Shown piece after piece: positions 15,481 to 29,320 of a DNA stretch of 64,000 bases. This DNA comes from Progne subis subis (taxonomy: Eukaryota; Chordata; Aves; Passeriformes; Hirundinidae). The DNA is taken from positions 124,001 to 188,000 of the forward strand of contig JAKJHU010000166.1 in NCBI GenBank assembly GCA_022316685.1, in the 5' to 3' direction. The translations under genes were made by a program, and so were the position numbers. The notes under the pieces are model-generated. The model was not told the DNA's origin. It worked only from the letters and a program-made list of their open reading frames with translations, and did no database searches. The first letter of the stretch is position 1. Each line of letters starts with the position of its first letter.

Positions 15481-16113
15481 TCCTGACCCCACACCCCTGA
15501 GGAACATGGACCAGGGAATTCCTGACCCCACATCCCTGAGGAACAGGGAATTCCTGACCCCACACCCCTGAGGAACATGGACCAGGGAATTCCTGACCCC
15601 ACACCCCTGAGGCCCAGGGAATTCCTGACCCCACACCCCTGAGGAACAGGGCCCAGGAATTCTTGACTCCACACCCCTGAGGAACAGGGCCCAGGAATTC
15701 CTGACCCCACACCCCTGAGGAACAGGGCCCAGGGAATTCCTGACCCCACATCCCTGAGGAACAGGGCCCAGGGAATTCCTCTCCCTGACCCCACACCCCT
15801 GAGGAACAGGGCCCAGGAATTCCTGACCCCACACCCCTGAGGGCAGGGAATTCCTGACCCCACACCCCTGAGGAACAGGGAATTCCTGACCCCACATCCC
15901 TGAGGGCAGGGAATTCCTGACCCCACATCCCTGAGGAACAGGGAATTCCTGACCCCACACCCCTGAGGGCAGGGAATTCCTGACCCCACATCCCTGAGGG
16001 CAGGGAATTCCTGACCCCACACCCCTGAGGGCAGGGAATTCCTGACCCCACACCCCTGAGGGCAGGGAATTCCTCTCCCTGACCCCACACCCCTGAGGAA
16101 CAGGGCCCAGGGA
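15481..16113. repeat. 29-47-bp minisatellite, G-run rich in the CAPZB sense strand
   Basis: About 19 copies of a unit with core CTGACCCCACACCCCTGAGG, followed by a variable linker (GAACAGGGCCCAGGGAATTC-like, GAACATGGACC-like, or GGCAGGGAATTC). Individual units range from about 29 to 47 bp because the linker is deleted or extended. Most units contain an EcoRI-type GAATTC. On the CAPZB sense strand each unit reads CAGGGGTGTGGGGTCAGG, so the intron RNA carries two four-G runs per unit. A long minus-strand open frame here is a by-product of the repeat. Confidence 0.95.
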
Positions 16114-17899
16114 ATTGCTCCCCCAGAGCAGGGAAAGGCAGTGGCTGCTCAGCTGGCTCCAGCCACAGGTCAGAACACCCACACTGCAGAGGCCAGAGGC
16201 CTGGGGTGCCACCCCCAGCACTGCTGATGCTCTCCAAAACTGGAATAACTGTTCCGGACCAGATTCCAATCAAAATTCAATAATAAAAGGATTACACACA
16301 ACAAAGATGTTTCAGAGGTCAATCCTCTCCCAGACCTCCTTCCACTCCTACCAAATTCCTGGTCCAGAGCTCTAATATAACAAACTGAAAATGGATCAAC
16401 ATCAAAACACAGACAGAAGAAAAAGTTCAAAAGGTTTTGCTGCTTAGTCTGTTGAGGAAATTCAAAATCTTAATCAGTGCAAACATTTTCAGGAACAGAA
16501 CGATTAAGACGATGTTTCATCCTTTTTTAAAGCTGTTAAAAATTAAAAGCACCAATAAATCCAATTTAAGCCGGGAAAAAAGGGAGGAATAGCTTTCTAA
16601 ATGCACGTCAGTCACTAAGCCAGTCCAAAGTTGCCCGAACTCATCCTGTTTGCAGACAGATCAGCAGCATCCTTCCCAGGGGAGGTCTATTTAATCACTT
16701 CAGAAATTATTTCTTCCAGACAACAAAGAGCCATTAGATTACTTAATTAAAGCCTTGATTATCTCCAACCCAAAACAAGGGAAGGCAGAATCTAAACCAG
16801 GGAGATTTAACCAGCTGCCCTGGTCCTCATTACGCTTTGATTTCAATCAAGCACACACACGTCAAGCAAAGGGCAATAAATTACAACCATGTGTTGGAAG
16901 AAATTATCTTCCCCATGTTGGAAGTGGAAAGCCAAGGCTCTAAAGTGAGTGGTGTAAGATATTAGACTTCCATCTGGGAATAATAACCTCCTGAACACAA
17001 ACATACCGGGGCATTAGCTCCAGGCACTGTCCGAGTCCAACCTGGCAGCAGGAGATGGAAATGGAACAGTTGTTTTTTTGGGGAAGTGACACGGATTTTG
17101 GTAAAACAGATAACCAGGAAATACGCTTTGTTGTTTAACACAGGGAGGGAACTAAAACCTGGTGTGATTCCTCTTTAACCCAAATGCCTCCAGAAAGAAA
17201 AAGTGGGAAACTCCAGAAATACTAAAAAGCATCTCTGTGTTTTAGTTTGCACTAAAACAAACACTTAAGGCCAATTCAGCACCGGCTCACAGGCACTGAA
17301 GGTTCAGCAGAATTGCTCTTCTCCAGCTTACGTGATTTTATTACATCCAATATTCCCCAAACTTGTTCCCACACTACAGCCACTCAGTGGCCACTAAGCT
17401 TTCGGGGACAAAACTGAATTTTAAGGTCCCTAGCAAGCAGATCTGAGTGGATTATTCCACACAAACTGTTAACAAACCCGTAACAGGCTGCTTCCCTCTC
17501 AACACCCACGACAGCAGGTGCCAGCCCCTTGGGAAATGGCAGATACAATGCAGTGACTCACTGAAGGTAGGTGGAGACCTACCACACCTGATGAAAAGAC
17601 AAATCTAAAAAGGAAAGGTGTGTGGGCCAAATGGGACTGACAGGAGGAAAAGCTGAAGCAATCTCAAGTGTTGGGAGAGGCCAGAGATGAGTTCTGAGAG
17701 ATAATCAGCACTTTCTGTGTTAGAGGTAAAACGGGAGCTGATCCAGGAGGGGTGTGGACCACATGTGGAGAGCAGAGTGGGATGGAGATGTTCTCCAAAG
17801 TACCAAAAGCTCTTCTCCAGACGCTGGAATGACCAGCACCAGGTGTCCTTGGAAGCTCAGGAGTGAAGTGAGCCCTGTGCACAGCAACTCCTGAGAGAC

Positions 17900-18185
17900 C
17901 TGGAGGAGGAGGCTCCAGGGAGACCTCACTGGGACCTTCCAGTGCCTGAAGGAGCCAAGAGGGAAAGATGGAAAGAGACTTTGGACAAGGGCCTGGAGTG
18001 CCAGGACACAGGGAATGGCTGCCCACTGCCAGAGGGCAGGGCTGGATGGGAGATTGGGATGGAATTGCCCCCTCTGAGGGTGGGCAGGCCCTGGCACAGG
18101 GTGCCCAGAGCAGCTGTGGCTGCCCCTGGATCCCTGGCAGTGCCCAAGGCCAGGCTGGAGAGGACTGGGAGCAAGCTGCGACAGC
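17900..18185 (+). mobile_element. CR1 LINE 3'-region fragment
   Basis: Plus-strand order of CR1 blocks: CCTTCCAGTGCCTGAAGGAG, an aagggcctggagtgccaggacacaggg-like block, CTGCCAGAGGGCAGGGCTGG, TGAGGGTGGGCAGGCCCTGG, CAGGGTGCCCAGAGCAGCTG and CAGTGCCCAAGGCCAGGCTG. It ends before the usual terminal repeat. Confidence 0.9.
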
Positions 18186-20776
18186 AGAAGCTGTCCTTCA
18201 AGGCTGCACACAAAGCCACTGCTTGCTCTGAAAAACCCAAGAGAAACTCTCATTACAGGAAAAAAAAAATGCCTGAACAGCGCAGGAAATTCAGGCAGGC
18301 TGGGATCTGGTGCTCCCTGTGAGTGCTGTGATTAATTCTGTACTCACTGTCACCTCTCCTCCACAGAACAGCAGCTCTGGCTACAGAGGCAGCTCAGAAA
18401 CATCCTCTGCCCCACAGAGGGACACAACAGCCTCTGAAGGAGCTGATGTGTCAGGTTGGAGGCCTCTCCCTCAGCACCATTTCCATCCTCTTCATCTGCA
18501 GCCACCACACTTAAACTGGTATTTTTTAAAAGAGAGTTTGTGAAGTATCAATTAGCCTGGTGTCCCCCTGTGAAGGATCTCTGTGGACAGGTGACCCCAC
18601 CAGAGTGAAGAGAAACTCAAAATGCAGATTTTCTGCACACTGCCTACAGACTGATCCCTGCTCCTGAAGGGGGAACCTGGAATAGCTCTCCCCATCTAAC
18701 AGAAACCAGAATTCCCACAAAAGATACAGTCCTGAGGGCTGCCAGCACGCTTAGCCCTTCGATTAACACATCAACGAGCCTGAAGTATCTCCCAATGGAA
18801 AAGCTCAGCTGTCCCTGGCTCTGGAATTCCAGAGTTCAGAAGCCCAGGATGCCTCGTGCCCTCCCTCCCCAGCCCCAGGAGCTGCCAGAGCAGCAGGGCA
18901 ATGACACCTCCACCAAAACCACCTCTGCTCGGCCCAGCCCCACCGCTGGCTTTTTCCAGCACCTTCCCAGGGCTCCAGCAGCCATGGAAGTGACATTCCT
19001 GCCACTGCCACCCCTCCCACCACAGCCCTCCCCAGGCAGGAACTGCTGCAGTCATTCCCAGTCTGATGTGCTGGCAAGAGCAGCGTTCAGAGAAGCTGGC
19101 ACTTGTTACCACCTCTGAATTCCCACCCTCTGATCTCCGAGTAAAAATTAAACTTCTGCTGTCAAAACACAAAAAAATCCAATTGTCTCATTCAGGAAAC
19201 TGCAGAGCCCAACTGCAAGAACAAAAGCCTGTTTCTCTCCACATCTCTGTTGGAGGCGAAGCACAAATCCTGATTTTAAGCATGATGAACCCTTCAAACA
19301 CTGAGGTTAAGCTTCCTGAACTTTGCAAATTCTTTCCACAAACGCCGCAATTTTACGTTTGGCCGCTCAGCCAAACACAAACCACCCTCGTCCTCTTTTC
19401 CTCCTCCACTTTTGGGATCACCAGAGGCACTGAAGTGCTGGCACCTGTGCTCACAGTCTGCCCTGTCCTCCTGGCTGTGATCCCTTCCGACCATTACTGC
19501 CCGTGAAACTCGCACTGACAAACACAGAGATGGAATTTGGGACCACCTCACCTCTTCCTTCCACGCAATGCACAGAGATCGCTCTGTAAAGGCACTGCTG
19601 TACCCCAGCTGAGCAGGGCTCAGCAGGTTCACCTCAGCCAGAGAAACCTGCCCTGTGCTTTCCTTCCAGCAAATTCAAGCTGGTTAAAGAAGTTATTGTA
19701 TCCAGCCATGACTTCATGGTCATCTGAGCAGAGAGGGATTTAAAAAAGACAACCTTGGTTCCATAAACCTCCTCGTTTTCCTCTCAGGGTATTTAAAATC
19801 GTATTGGTCCTGCTCTGTTCTGCATCTGGGGAGTAACTGCAAACTTGGCTTTGCTGAATACGCAAAATTCCTTTCTTCCAGTCAGTTCAGATACCAATAA
19901 CAACTGTTACAAAAGAAGTTGGAGAGCTATGAAAATAATGCATGAAAAGAAGTAAAAATTTGATACCTGTACCAGAAATGTGACGCTTAACACATTTGGA
20001 CAGGCTACATTTACACTGAGCCACAGAATCCAGCAAGAAAAGTTCCTTTTAAAGTGCTCCTGTCAGCACTGTGACATGATGAACTACATCTAAGGCTGTG
20101 TTTTATCTCCCTTCTCAGGCAACATGAAGCAGCAATGAAGTTTGTTCACTTTTTTCATGGGTTTTAGGCACCTCCTTAAGAAAGTGTCCCAGTAAAGGAC
20201 ACACTTATTGCTTTGCAGCACTTGCTGTGTAGTTTTAGCATCACTTTCCAGCCCAGCACTGCTGAGGAGACCACAGAGCCCACAGCTGGAGCTGATCTCA
20301 TCCCAAGGATTCAGAGGTAAGTGCAGCGCAGGACCAGCACAGCCCCAATTTACAGAAAAATTGTTCAGCTGATAACTCACCCAGACAGCTTCCTACTGCT
20401 GCTTTAAAACAGCCACCACCTCACCTCACATTTATCTCAATGAATTCCTTTGTTTTACACCTCTTTAATAAGACAGGGCCTGAAACAAGCATCCTGCAGC
20501 AGGAGGACATCAATCCCTGTCCAACTGCTGCATTTCAGCCTCCAGTGCCTGTCCTCTTACTGGAAGATGTGAGAGCTGCTGCTGCACACAGAGATTTTTT
20601 TTTTTAAGAGTACAGCCTTGAGGGAATGGAAAATGCAGATGGTTTAGGAGTGAACTTAGAGATCAAAGAGAAGCCAGGTCAGGCCAGGACAGAGACAGCA
20701 TCAATCTGTTCAAGGGGGAGGGAGGTGGGAAAGCACCTCGGCATCTGCCTTTGGCACCAGCTGCCAGATCTGATCA

Positions 20777-21895
<1,119 letters not shown>

Positions 21896-22699
21896 CTAGC
21901 AGAAAGGGGAGACCGAGCCCTCAAAACCCACCCGGGGGCCATTCCCTGGCTGCAGGTTTTTCTGTATATATAAAAAAAAAATATATCTCTTGGGTTTCAA
22001 TCTGTTCCTTCTTCTATATTCAACACCAAAGCTTCAGCTGTTGAACATTAAATATTTAAAATTGTTTTCATGCAAATACAAATCGATTGTGTAGTTTATT
22101 TGGGATCTGACAGTGTTTGAGCCAAGCACTGCTGGCTATGATTAAGGTTTACATTTTCCTCCTATTCTGCTTTGAAATAAACTCTACCTTTAGCATAACA
22201 TTAGGAAACCCTTTGAACAGTTTGAATGATTTAACAGGGTTTGTAAAGCTGCAGGTTTTACTACAATTTCTGCAGGTGTGGAAGAGATTTTTTTTTTTTT
22301 GTACTCTTAATGAAAGATTCGGTACTAAAAGATTAATGGAACCCTTTGCCCATCTGCTTGAGGCTTTTATAACTGCCATTCTGGAAACCTGCATTTTGCT
22401 TTTCATTTCCCCTTGGAGTAACCAACTTACACATATCTCTGCTGGATTAAAGAAAAGCACCTCTCCCCTTTCCCTCCCCTTTTCCCAGCCCCTGGCTGCA
22501 GCAGCAGGTCCCAGTGCTGGCCACAGGGAAAGGCTTTTTCTCAGCACTGTCACCCATTTCTCAAATGGGCAGTTTTGTGACACCTGTTCAATGCAAAGCA
22601 CAAAGCCCAGGCTCTGCTTTGCTCCCTTAACTCCTCCCAGCCACACTTCACAGGAAAAGAGGAGTTGTTGTGTCACATCCACACAAGTGATGTTTTCAG

Positions 22700-23172
22700 G
22701 TCGTGGTTCTCAACTCAGGGCTGTGTCCAGTTCTGGACCCTCACCACAAGAAGGACACGGAGAGGCTGGAGCGTGTCCAGGGAAGGGAATGGAGAAGGGG
22801 AGGGGGCTGAGGGAGCTGGAAAGGGCTCAGCCTGGAGAAAAGGAGGCTCAGAGGGAATTTCTGGCTCTGCACAGCTCCCTGACAGGAGGGGACAGCCGGG
22901 GGGGATGTCCCAGGGAGCAGGGACAGGAGGAGAGGGAACGGTCTCAGCCTGGGCCAGGGGAGGCTCAGGGTGGACAGCAGCAGGAATTTCTCCATGGAAA
23001 GGGTGCTCAGGCCTTGGAACTGCCCAGGGAGGTTGGGAGTGCCCATCCCTGGAGGTGGCCAGGGAACACCTGGAGGTGGCACTGGGAGCTCTGGGCTGGG
23101 GACACGGTGGGGACTGGTCAGAGATTGGACTCAATGGTCTGGGAGGGCTTTTCCAACCTGAATGATTTTGTG
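22700..23172 (+). mobile_element. CR1 LINE 3' fragment, well preserved (about 470 bp)
   Basis: Plus-strand CR1 with GGCTGTGTCCAGTTCTGGAC, GAGGCTGGAGCGTGTCCAGG, CTGGAGAAAAGGAGGCTCAG, GGAATTTCTCCATGGAAAGG, TGGAGGTGGCCAGGGAACAC and the terminal TTCCAACCTGAATGATTTTG. The same subfamily occurs in inverse orientation at 59705-60200 with very high similarity. An apparent 366-codon open frame runs into it from unique intron sequence and is not a gene. Confidence 0.93.
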
Positions 23173-23220
23173 ATTTTAAACAGCTGCTTAAAATGTGGCT
23201 GCTTTGGGAAGGAGTAAACA

Positions 23221-23515
23221 CTCACAGGATCCCAGCTGGGTCAGGCTGGAAGGGACAATGGCAGGTCACCTGGTGCCACCTCCCTGCTCCAGCCCCGAGC
23301 ACAGGGCACAGGATTGTGGGCACAGGGTCTGGAATATCTCCAGTGAGGGACACTCCACACCCTCTCTGGGCAATGTGTCCCAGAGTGTGTAAAGAAGTTC
23401 TTCCTCACGTTCAGTGGAACTCCCTGGGATCAATCCCTGCCCGCTCCTCTGGTGCCGCTGCTGGGACCAGAGCCTGGGCCCTGCTCAGAGCCCTCCCTGC
23501 AGGACAGGGACAGAC
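23221..23515 (-). mobile_element. CR1 LINE 3' fragment, tail-to-tail with the preceding one
   Basis: Plus-strand reading gives CACAGGATCCCAGCTGGGTC, AGGCTGGAAGGGACAATGGC, a cagtgagggacactccacacc-like block, GTGTAAAGAAGTTCTTCCTC and AGCCTGGGCCCTGCTCAGAG. These are inverted CR1 3' blocks of another subfamily. Its 3' end faces the 3' end of the element at 22700-23172 across about 50 bp. Confidence 0.8.
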
Positions 23516-26500
23516 TGAAATCAGGTTCCTTCCCAGCTCTCTCTTCACTCCTTGACCTAAAATCTCTGAAACCTGGGAGAGATTCACATCAAAATCCCCC
23601 TGGTGCTCCCAAAGGGCTCAGCTGCTGCAGAGGAGCAGAGAACTCCTGCAGAACTGTGAGATGCTCTAAGTGCCAACACCAAACCTCTTCCCCTGGTGCA
23701 GCGATGGATTGAGGGGCAGCCCAGAACAGAGCCAGCCAGCAGCTTGTGCCGTTTTCATCCCATTCCAGCTGCAGCCAGCAGCGGCTTTGCAACTAAAAAC
23801 CCTCCTAACACGGCCCTGTATTTTTATTTTTGTGGAAATGCATTCACAACACATTTAAACACTTAACCGGGGGCTATTTGAAGAAAGACAGATGGACAAG
23901 CACTTAAATTTCAAAGTCAGACCTCTAATTTCCCCAAAAGAGAATGGTTTGTGTTTCAGCTAACAGGTTTCAGTGTTGTTGGCCCCAAATTCCCCATAAG
24001 GATTCCATTTAACAGAGTGATCAAACACACTTGGACTGGAAATGTATGGACAAAGTCAGGGACCTTGAAGTCTAATATTAAAAAAAAAAAAAAATTAATA
24101 AAAGCTCTGCCTTCACAATGTGGATTCCATGATATCCTTCACAAACCCCTGTTATTCCAGGAGCACTCACAGAAGTACCTGTGAGATTCCCACAAGCAGG
24201 ATTTGATCATGTGAAGAAAATAAAAATTATCTATTTATGAAGACCCAAGGAGACTCCAAAATCCACTTTCTAGTCTGATCCATCTTCAAAATGGACCAAT
24301 CCAAGTCTGTCTAAATGTAAGGAAAGACTAAACTGTGATGGGCTAAGCATTAGGATATTCAACTTCCCACAGCAGCTTTTTTTCCAGGCAAATTTCCAGA
24401 TTTTTGCCACTCAAAATCCCAACCCTATAAAACTGGATTCCCAGTGAGAAAGTCTGACAATGAGCCCCACCTCTGCTGCTGAAGGAGAATGAGGCTCAGC
24501 TGTCCACAGAACGCTTGGAAACCCTCGGGTTAGTGCTAAAAGAAATGCAATTAGCAACATGTCCAATACAAGGAAAATGTGTTTAGCGTGTAGTGTGCAG
24601 GAATTGGGGATGCAGCACGTTGCAGGCAGGGAATAAGATTCCCTGGGACTTCTAAACTGAGTGTGTGGCTCTGAAAAACGGCTGTGGAAATATCAAAAGC
24701 TTTTAAAAGCCCGGTGAACTCCTCCCAGATCATGGCCTAATTGATTAAAGTAGTGTAAGAGGTGTTTCCCAGTAACAGCTGCAGGTTTCATGAGGTACGA
24801 AGCAGTGTCTGGACACAGGCACAGAATGGGATTAACGTGCACAGGGCAGTGCTGCTGGGCTTTCAAAGCCTTCTGCTGTGTGCTGAAGGAAAGAATTTAC
24901 TTCATGAATCAGAGCTGGGACCAATCAATTCCAGGAGGAAGAATCACTTCAATCCAGAACGCCCGAATCAAAAGCCTCAGGAACAGGATTCTTTCATGCC
25001 AGCAATTAACACATGGTGCCTGCTCTAGAGGAACAAATGAAGACAGCTTTTCTGAAACCTCATTACTTAATAAGTCCTGAAAATTTCAAAGTGATTTTGG
25101 AAACCAAATTCCTCCTGCTTCCTTGTAACTATTTAATACCTTCTCAGAAAGAGATGGAGCAAATTTCAGAGGCAAGAGTGACACTGACCTTAGAGGAAGG
25201 GCTGTCATGTGCCCTAATTAAACCCAGGGGGTTATTAGTGATTGCACAATGTCCAATTACTGTCTAACCAATGCCTTTTCCAGTTCCCTGTGTCCCTGAG
25301 GATTGATGTCCACATCAACAGCCTGAGCAGGATGCAATGGGGCTGCAAGAAACATCACGACTTCAGGGAGAAAGCATCTCTTGAAAGCTCCACAAGAAAT
25401 TCAGGATTTAATCCTTCCTCCTGCATCTGCCAGAGGGGCTGCAGCTGTGTGGGTACATCTTGTGAGGGGCAGAAGCTCCAAACTCCTGTTTTATCTACTA
25501 ATTCAGAACCGATGAAATGCCAGTAGCTGCTAATGTGGATCTGACCAGCTTGGGGCACACAAAATTCATGAAAAATGCTTTTAGAAGGCGCCAGGCTCTT
25601 CTGTAGAAGGTTGGAATAGTTTCTAAATATGAGATTAGTACCCTAGAGACTGCGAGTGACACCTCTGGGTCCTGCTTACTCGTTGCCCCCTGCAATAGGT
25701 TATATTTTAAACAAGGCATTAGCAAATTACACTCAGACAGTGTAATCCTCAATCCAGAGGCAATGACAAAATCTGCATCCACTCTCATTCTCCACCCCCT
25801 GTTTCTAGGACAAAATGAATCTCAGCATGTTCTCTGTGTAAATCATCCACACACAGATGTGCTTCACATTAGAGAGGGACCTTTCCTGCAACTCAGAGCA
25901 ACTGAACTAATTCATCTCAAATCTTTTACAAGCTCACCTGCTTCTGCTGGGACGCCTGAGCCAAAGAAAGATGATTTGTTAAAAAATACTTTCTGAAATT
26001 CCGCCTTGAAACACAATCCTTGAAACATTCTGGCCAGATGAACGTAAAATACTACATCAAATCTACACAGAGCAAAGTGAGATTCTTCCTGGAGATAATT
26101 CCGAGCACTAAAATGTAAATTATGACACTGAAGCTGCAAGGAGAGATAAGTGGAAGCCTCAGAATCATCCCCAGAAGCAGCAGGATGGCTGAGCTCCTAA
26201 TTGAGGGCAGGAGATGAATGGCACTGTTACCTCACAGCCCAGCACCCTTCGTTAAGGGAAGGAATAAAAGTGCTGCAGGAGTCCCAAAGGTTTCTGGACT
26301 CTAAACTCATGGCTCTTCAATTAAATATCTGGAATTGTGCCACTGTCACTGTAACCATTAAGGGAAGTCAGGCAATGTGAGAAAGGGAAGGGATGATTTA
26401 AATATAAGATAAAAAACATTATCCTAATGGCAAAGTAGAGGAAAACACATTAAAAGAGAGACCAGAGAGACTCTGCTCAACGTGGCAGCCAAAACACTGA

Positions 26501-27106
26501 GCCCTGCTTGTAACATTCCAGTTATTACAGCCCTTCCTATTTCAAAATTAATTATATTGTAATTAGACACAGCTTGAATACTTCCATAGTTTTTTGTCTG
26601 CAGTCCTCAGAATAAATCACCTATTTTGGTAGATGGGGATTCCTTTTCTGTGGTAAAAACTTGGGCCAAGATTTTCAAACAGAACTAATGACACCGAGTC
26701 CAAAGTCAGTCAATTCCTTGCAAAGCCTGAGTGAAAGAGCCTTTCCCAGCTGGCAAATCCACCCCATTTTGTGCAAGCTGAAGATGATTTTGTTGAAACC
26801 CAAGGCTTGCATCATCTCTTTTCTGTCATTATTCATTCCAGAGATTTTATAACCTTTGCAGTGGTCTAATTTCCTATCAAGGCCATCTCTGCTAGAGAAC
26901 TGACTGGTTTTAATCCAGAATACAGAAAACAAAGAGAAGTACATCAGTCACACCCCTTTAGCAAGACAACAACAACACGTTTTGAGCTTTAAAATCTTTA
27001 AATGATATTTTTTTGGCTGAAAATTAAAGGGAGAAGGGCTTGCAAGGCCTGCACATGGATGTCATTTACAGAGCAGCAGCCAGCCCCAGCTCTGACTGGG
27101 AACTCA

Positions 27107-27316
<210 letters not shown>

Positions 27317-27655
27317 TTATTAACAGCCCACACCCGTCTCAAAGCCAAAGCTCTCCAAGAAATCACTCCACTTACAACACACCCCTGGTGCTCCCACCTG
27401 GAATAATTTCAGATTTAATTCCCAAACCACTGCTGTGGTGCAGCACACTTCAATAAACACACGCTCCACGTTCACTCTGCGCCAAGGCCGCCCGGGGAAG
27501 CGACCGGCCAGGGCTGACGGATAAAGGTAAATATTTACAGGGGAATGGGAATGAGGGAGCTGCTAAAGGAATCCACCATCCACATCCTGGAGTGTGTCAG
27601 AGCTTTTCTTTGAGATTTAGGTGGTTTTAGAGTCTTTTGCTTTTTTGCACAGCTC

Positions 27656-28271
27656 TGTGCCAAACCGATGAAAGAGACGGAGTCTTCACGTTTAGATTTT
27701 TCAAGGTTGCATACTTCGTTTATTATTTCTTATCTTACAATTTTTTCAGTCCAACTAGATCCTTGCAGCTGCCTGGACTTCTCACGATTCCTCCTGTCCC
27801 AGGGCTGTCCTTATCTTTTATACTAATTGCTACGCATTTCTTATTTACTATTTCTTACTAATGTCTATCCTTAATACTAAACAGGTCATCTCTATTCTGA
27901 CCCAATCTTCTTGAATTACTTTGTGCCCACGTCACTGCAGAAATGGAGTGAGGGAAGGAGAAAGAAGAAGAAGGAGACAACGCCCCAAATTCTCCATCTT
28001 GCCCCCATTCACTTCAATGCTAGAAACTTAAATATACTGTTTTTTCACGCTGTGATAAGCTAAACTACTGTTTTTCACACTCTTGTGGCCTGCAAACCCT
28101 CTCTCAGTGCAGGAAGCCTCTCCCATGGACTGAGATCAAATCCAGTGTCTCTCTGAGCTCTGGGCCGGGGTCCCAGACACCCCTGCCCAGGTCTCTGACC
28201 CTCCAGGGCAGACAAAGGAACGCCCTGGACTCCAACAGGAGTGAGCTTTCCCAAGCTCCCACTCGGGGTCA
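27656..28271 (-). mobile_element. solo LTR of an endogenous retrovirus, about 616 bp
   Basis: In the minus direction there is a TATA box (TATAAAA at 27822-27816) followed about 95 nt later by AATAAA (27724-27719), then a U5-like tail ending GGCACA. The best boundaries are TG at 27656 and CA at 28271 on the plus strand, flanked by AGCTC at 27651-27655 and 28272-28276. This is a 5-bp direct repeat consistent with a target duplication. The termini TGTGCC and GGGTCA form an imperfect inverted repeat. No retroviral coding sequence adjoins it. It is inserted in the same orientation as CAPZB, so its poly(A) signal reads in the sense of the host gene. The identity as an LTR is firmer than the exact ends. 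Confidence 0.72.
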
Positions 28272-28276
28272 AGCTC

Positions 28277-28680
28277 AGAGCAGTTTCCAGGCACGCAGCC
28301 GAGCGGCACCACGCTGGCTAACGAGAATAAACGCGTCCGCGCACGTCAAATCCAACGCATCCCCTGTGTCCTCCACAGCTATCCACGGATCCACGACTGC
28401 CTCCCTGCCCTGCACGTGGACAGAGAGGAGCTCTGCTCCCAGCAGTGGTATCCTGCAGGACAGGAGACTCCATCTCCCTGCACGCACTCCAGGCACTGTG
28501 CAGCCCTGTGTCCCCCAGGGACCATCAGCAATCGTTCCCGCAGGCGCTGTCATCGAACAATCAGCGCATCGTGGGTTTCCTGCTGCAACAAGGGATTTCG
28601 CTGCAGGAGAAGTGGACTGGAGCAAAATGCCCTTTCCCAACGACACAAGTGGATCACAGGACAGCTGGTAAGTGCTTGAT
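28277..28680. other. CpG-richer unique stretch of unknown origin
   Basis: Directly beside the LTR's right-hand target repeat lies about 400 bp with more CpG than the surrounding intron, for example GAATAAACGCGTCCGCGCAC near 28324. AATAAA at 28325-28330 on the plus strand could be part of a second, plus-strand LTR end, but I find no TATA box or clear termini. The short open frames in it match nothing I know. I make no functional call. Confidence 0.35.
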
Positions 28681-29194
28681 AGATTGGGAACGATGTGCTA
28701 ATAAAACGAGAAGGAAATAAGCAGTGTGGAATCTCTTCTACGTTCCACTTTGCATCACAGAGATGAAAACCTGACTGAGAATATGAGGACAAAAGGCAAT
28801 CAAGGGCAAAATTAATCATGAAGTGATGAATTCACAACTCAGAAATGAAAAGGGGAGGGAGGAAGGGAAGGAGGAATAAAGAAAACATGGAAATGTGCTT
28901 TCTTCTCTTCGAGCCACTGATTCAGTGAATGGATTAGCACCATTTCAAAGGAAAGAAGCCTAAAGAAGAAAACACAAATTTGGGGTGCAACAGCCCCGAT
29001 ACTATTTTAATGCACTAGATGGGACAGGAGAGATCAAACTGCCTGGAACAAAAACATTCCTAATCCCAAGAACAAGGCAGTAACACACAGAGGATGACAG
29101 TCAGAGTGAGCAGGGACACACATAAACCAATGTGACTATGAAAGATTCAACAAAAAAACCCTAAATGGAAATGACAAAACAAACTGTGGCTGCC

Positions 29195-29320
29195 TCATGC
29201 CTGGAAGTGTCCAAGGCCAGGTTGGACTGGAGCAACCTGGGATGGTGGAAGGTGTCCCTGCCCATGGCAGGGGGAGCTTTAAGGTCCCTCCAACCCAAAC
29301 CATTCCACGGCTCTAAGATG
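29195..29320 (+). mobile_element. CR1 LINE 3'-end fragment
   Basis: Plus-strand blocks GGAAGTGTCCAAGGCCAGGT, TGGAGCAACCTGGGATGGTG, GAAGGTGTCCCTGCCCATGG, then AAGGTCCCTCCAACCCAAAC and CATTCCACGGCTCTAAGATG. This is the standard terminal part of CR1. Confidence 0.88.

Noticed and set aside
15238..16273. Minus-strand frames of 217-343 codons with GCGVRNSL-like repeats
   Set aside because: By-product of the G-run minisatellite, unequal unit lengths and no homology; it lies in the middle of CAPZB intron 4.
22117..23217. 366-codon plus-strand frame
   Set aside because: About half is a CR1 3' fragment, which is normally non-coding; the rest is unique intron with no domain.
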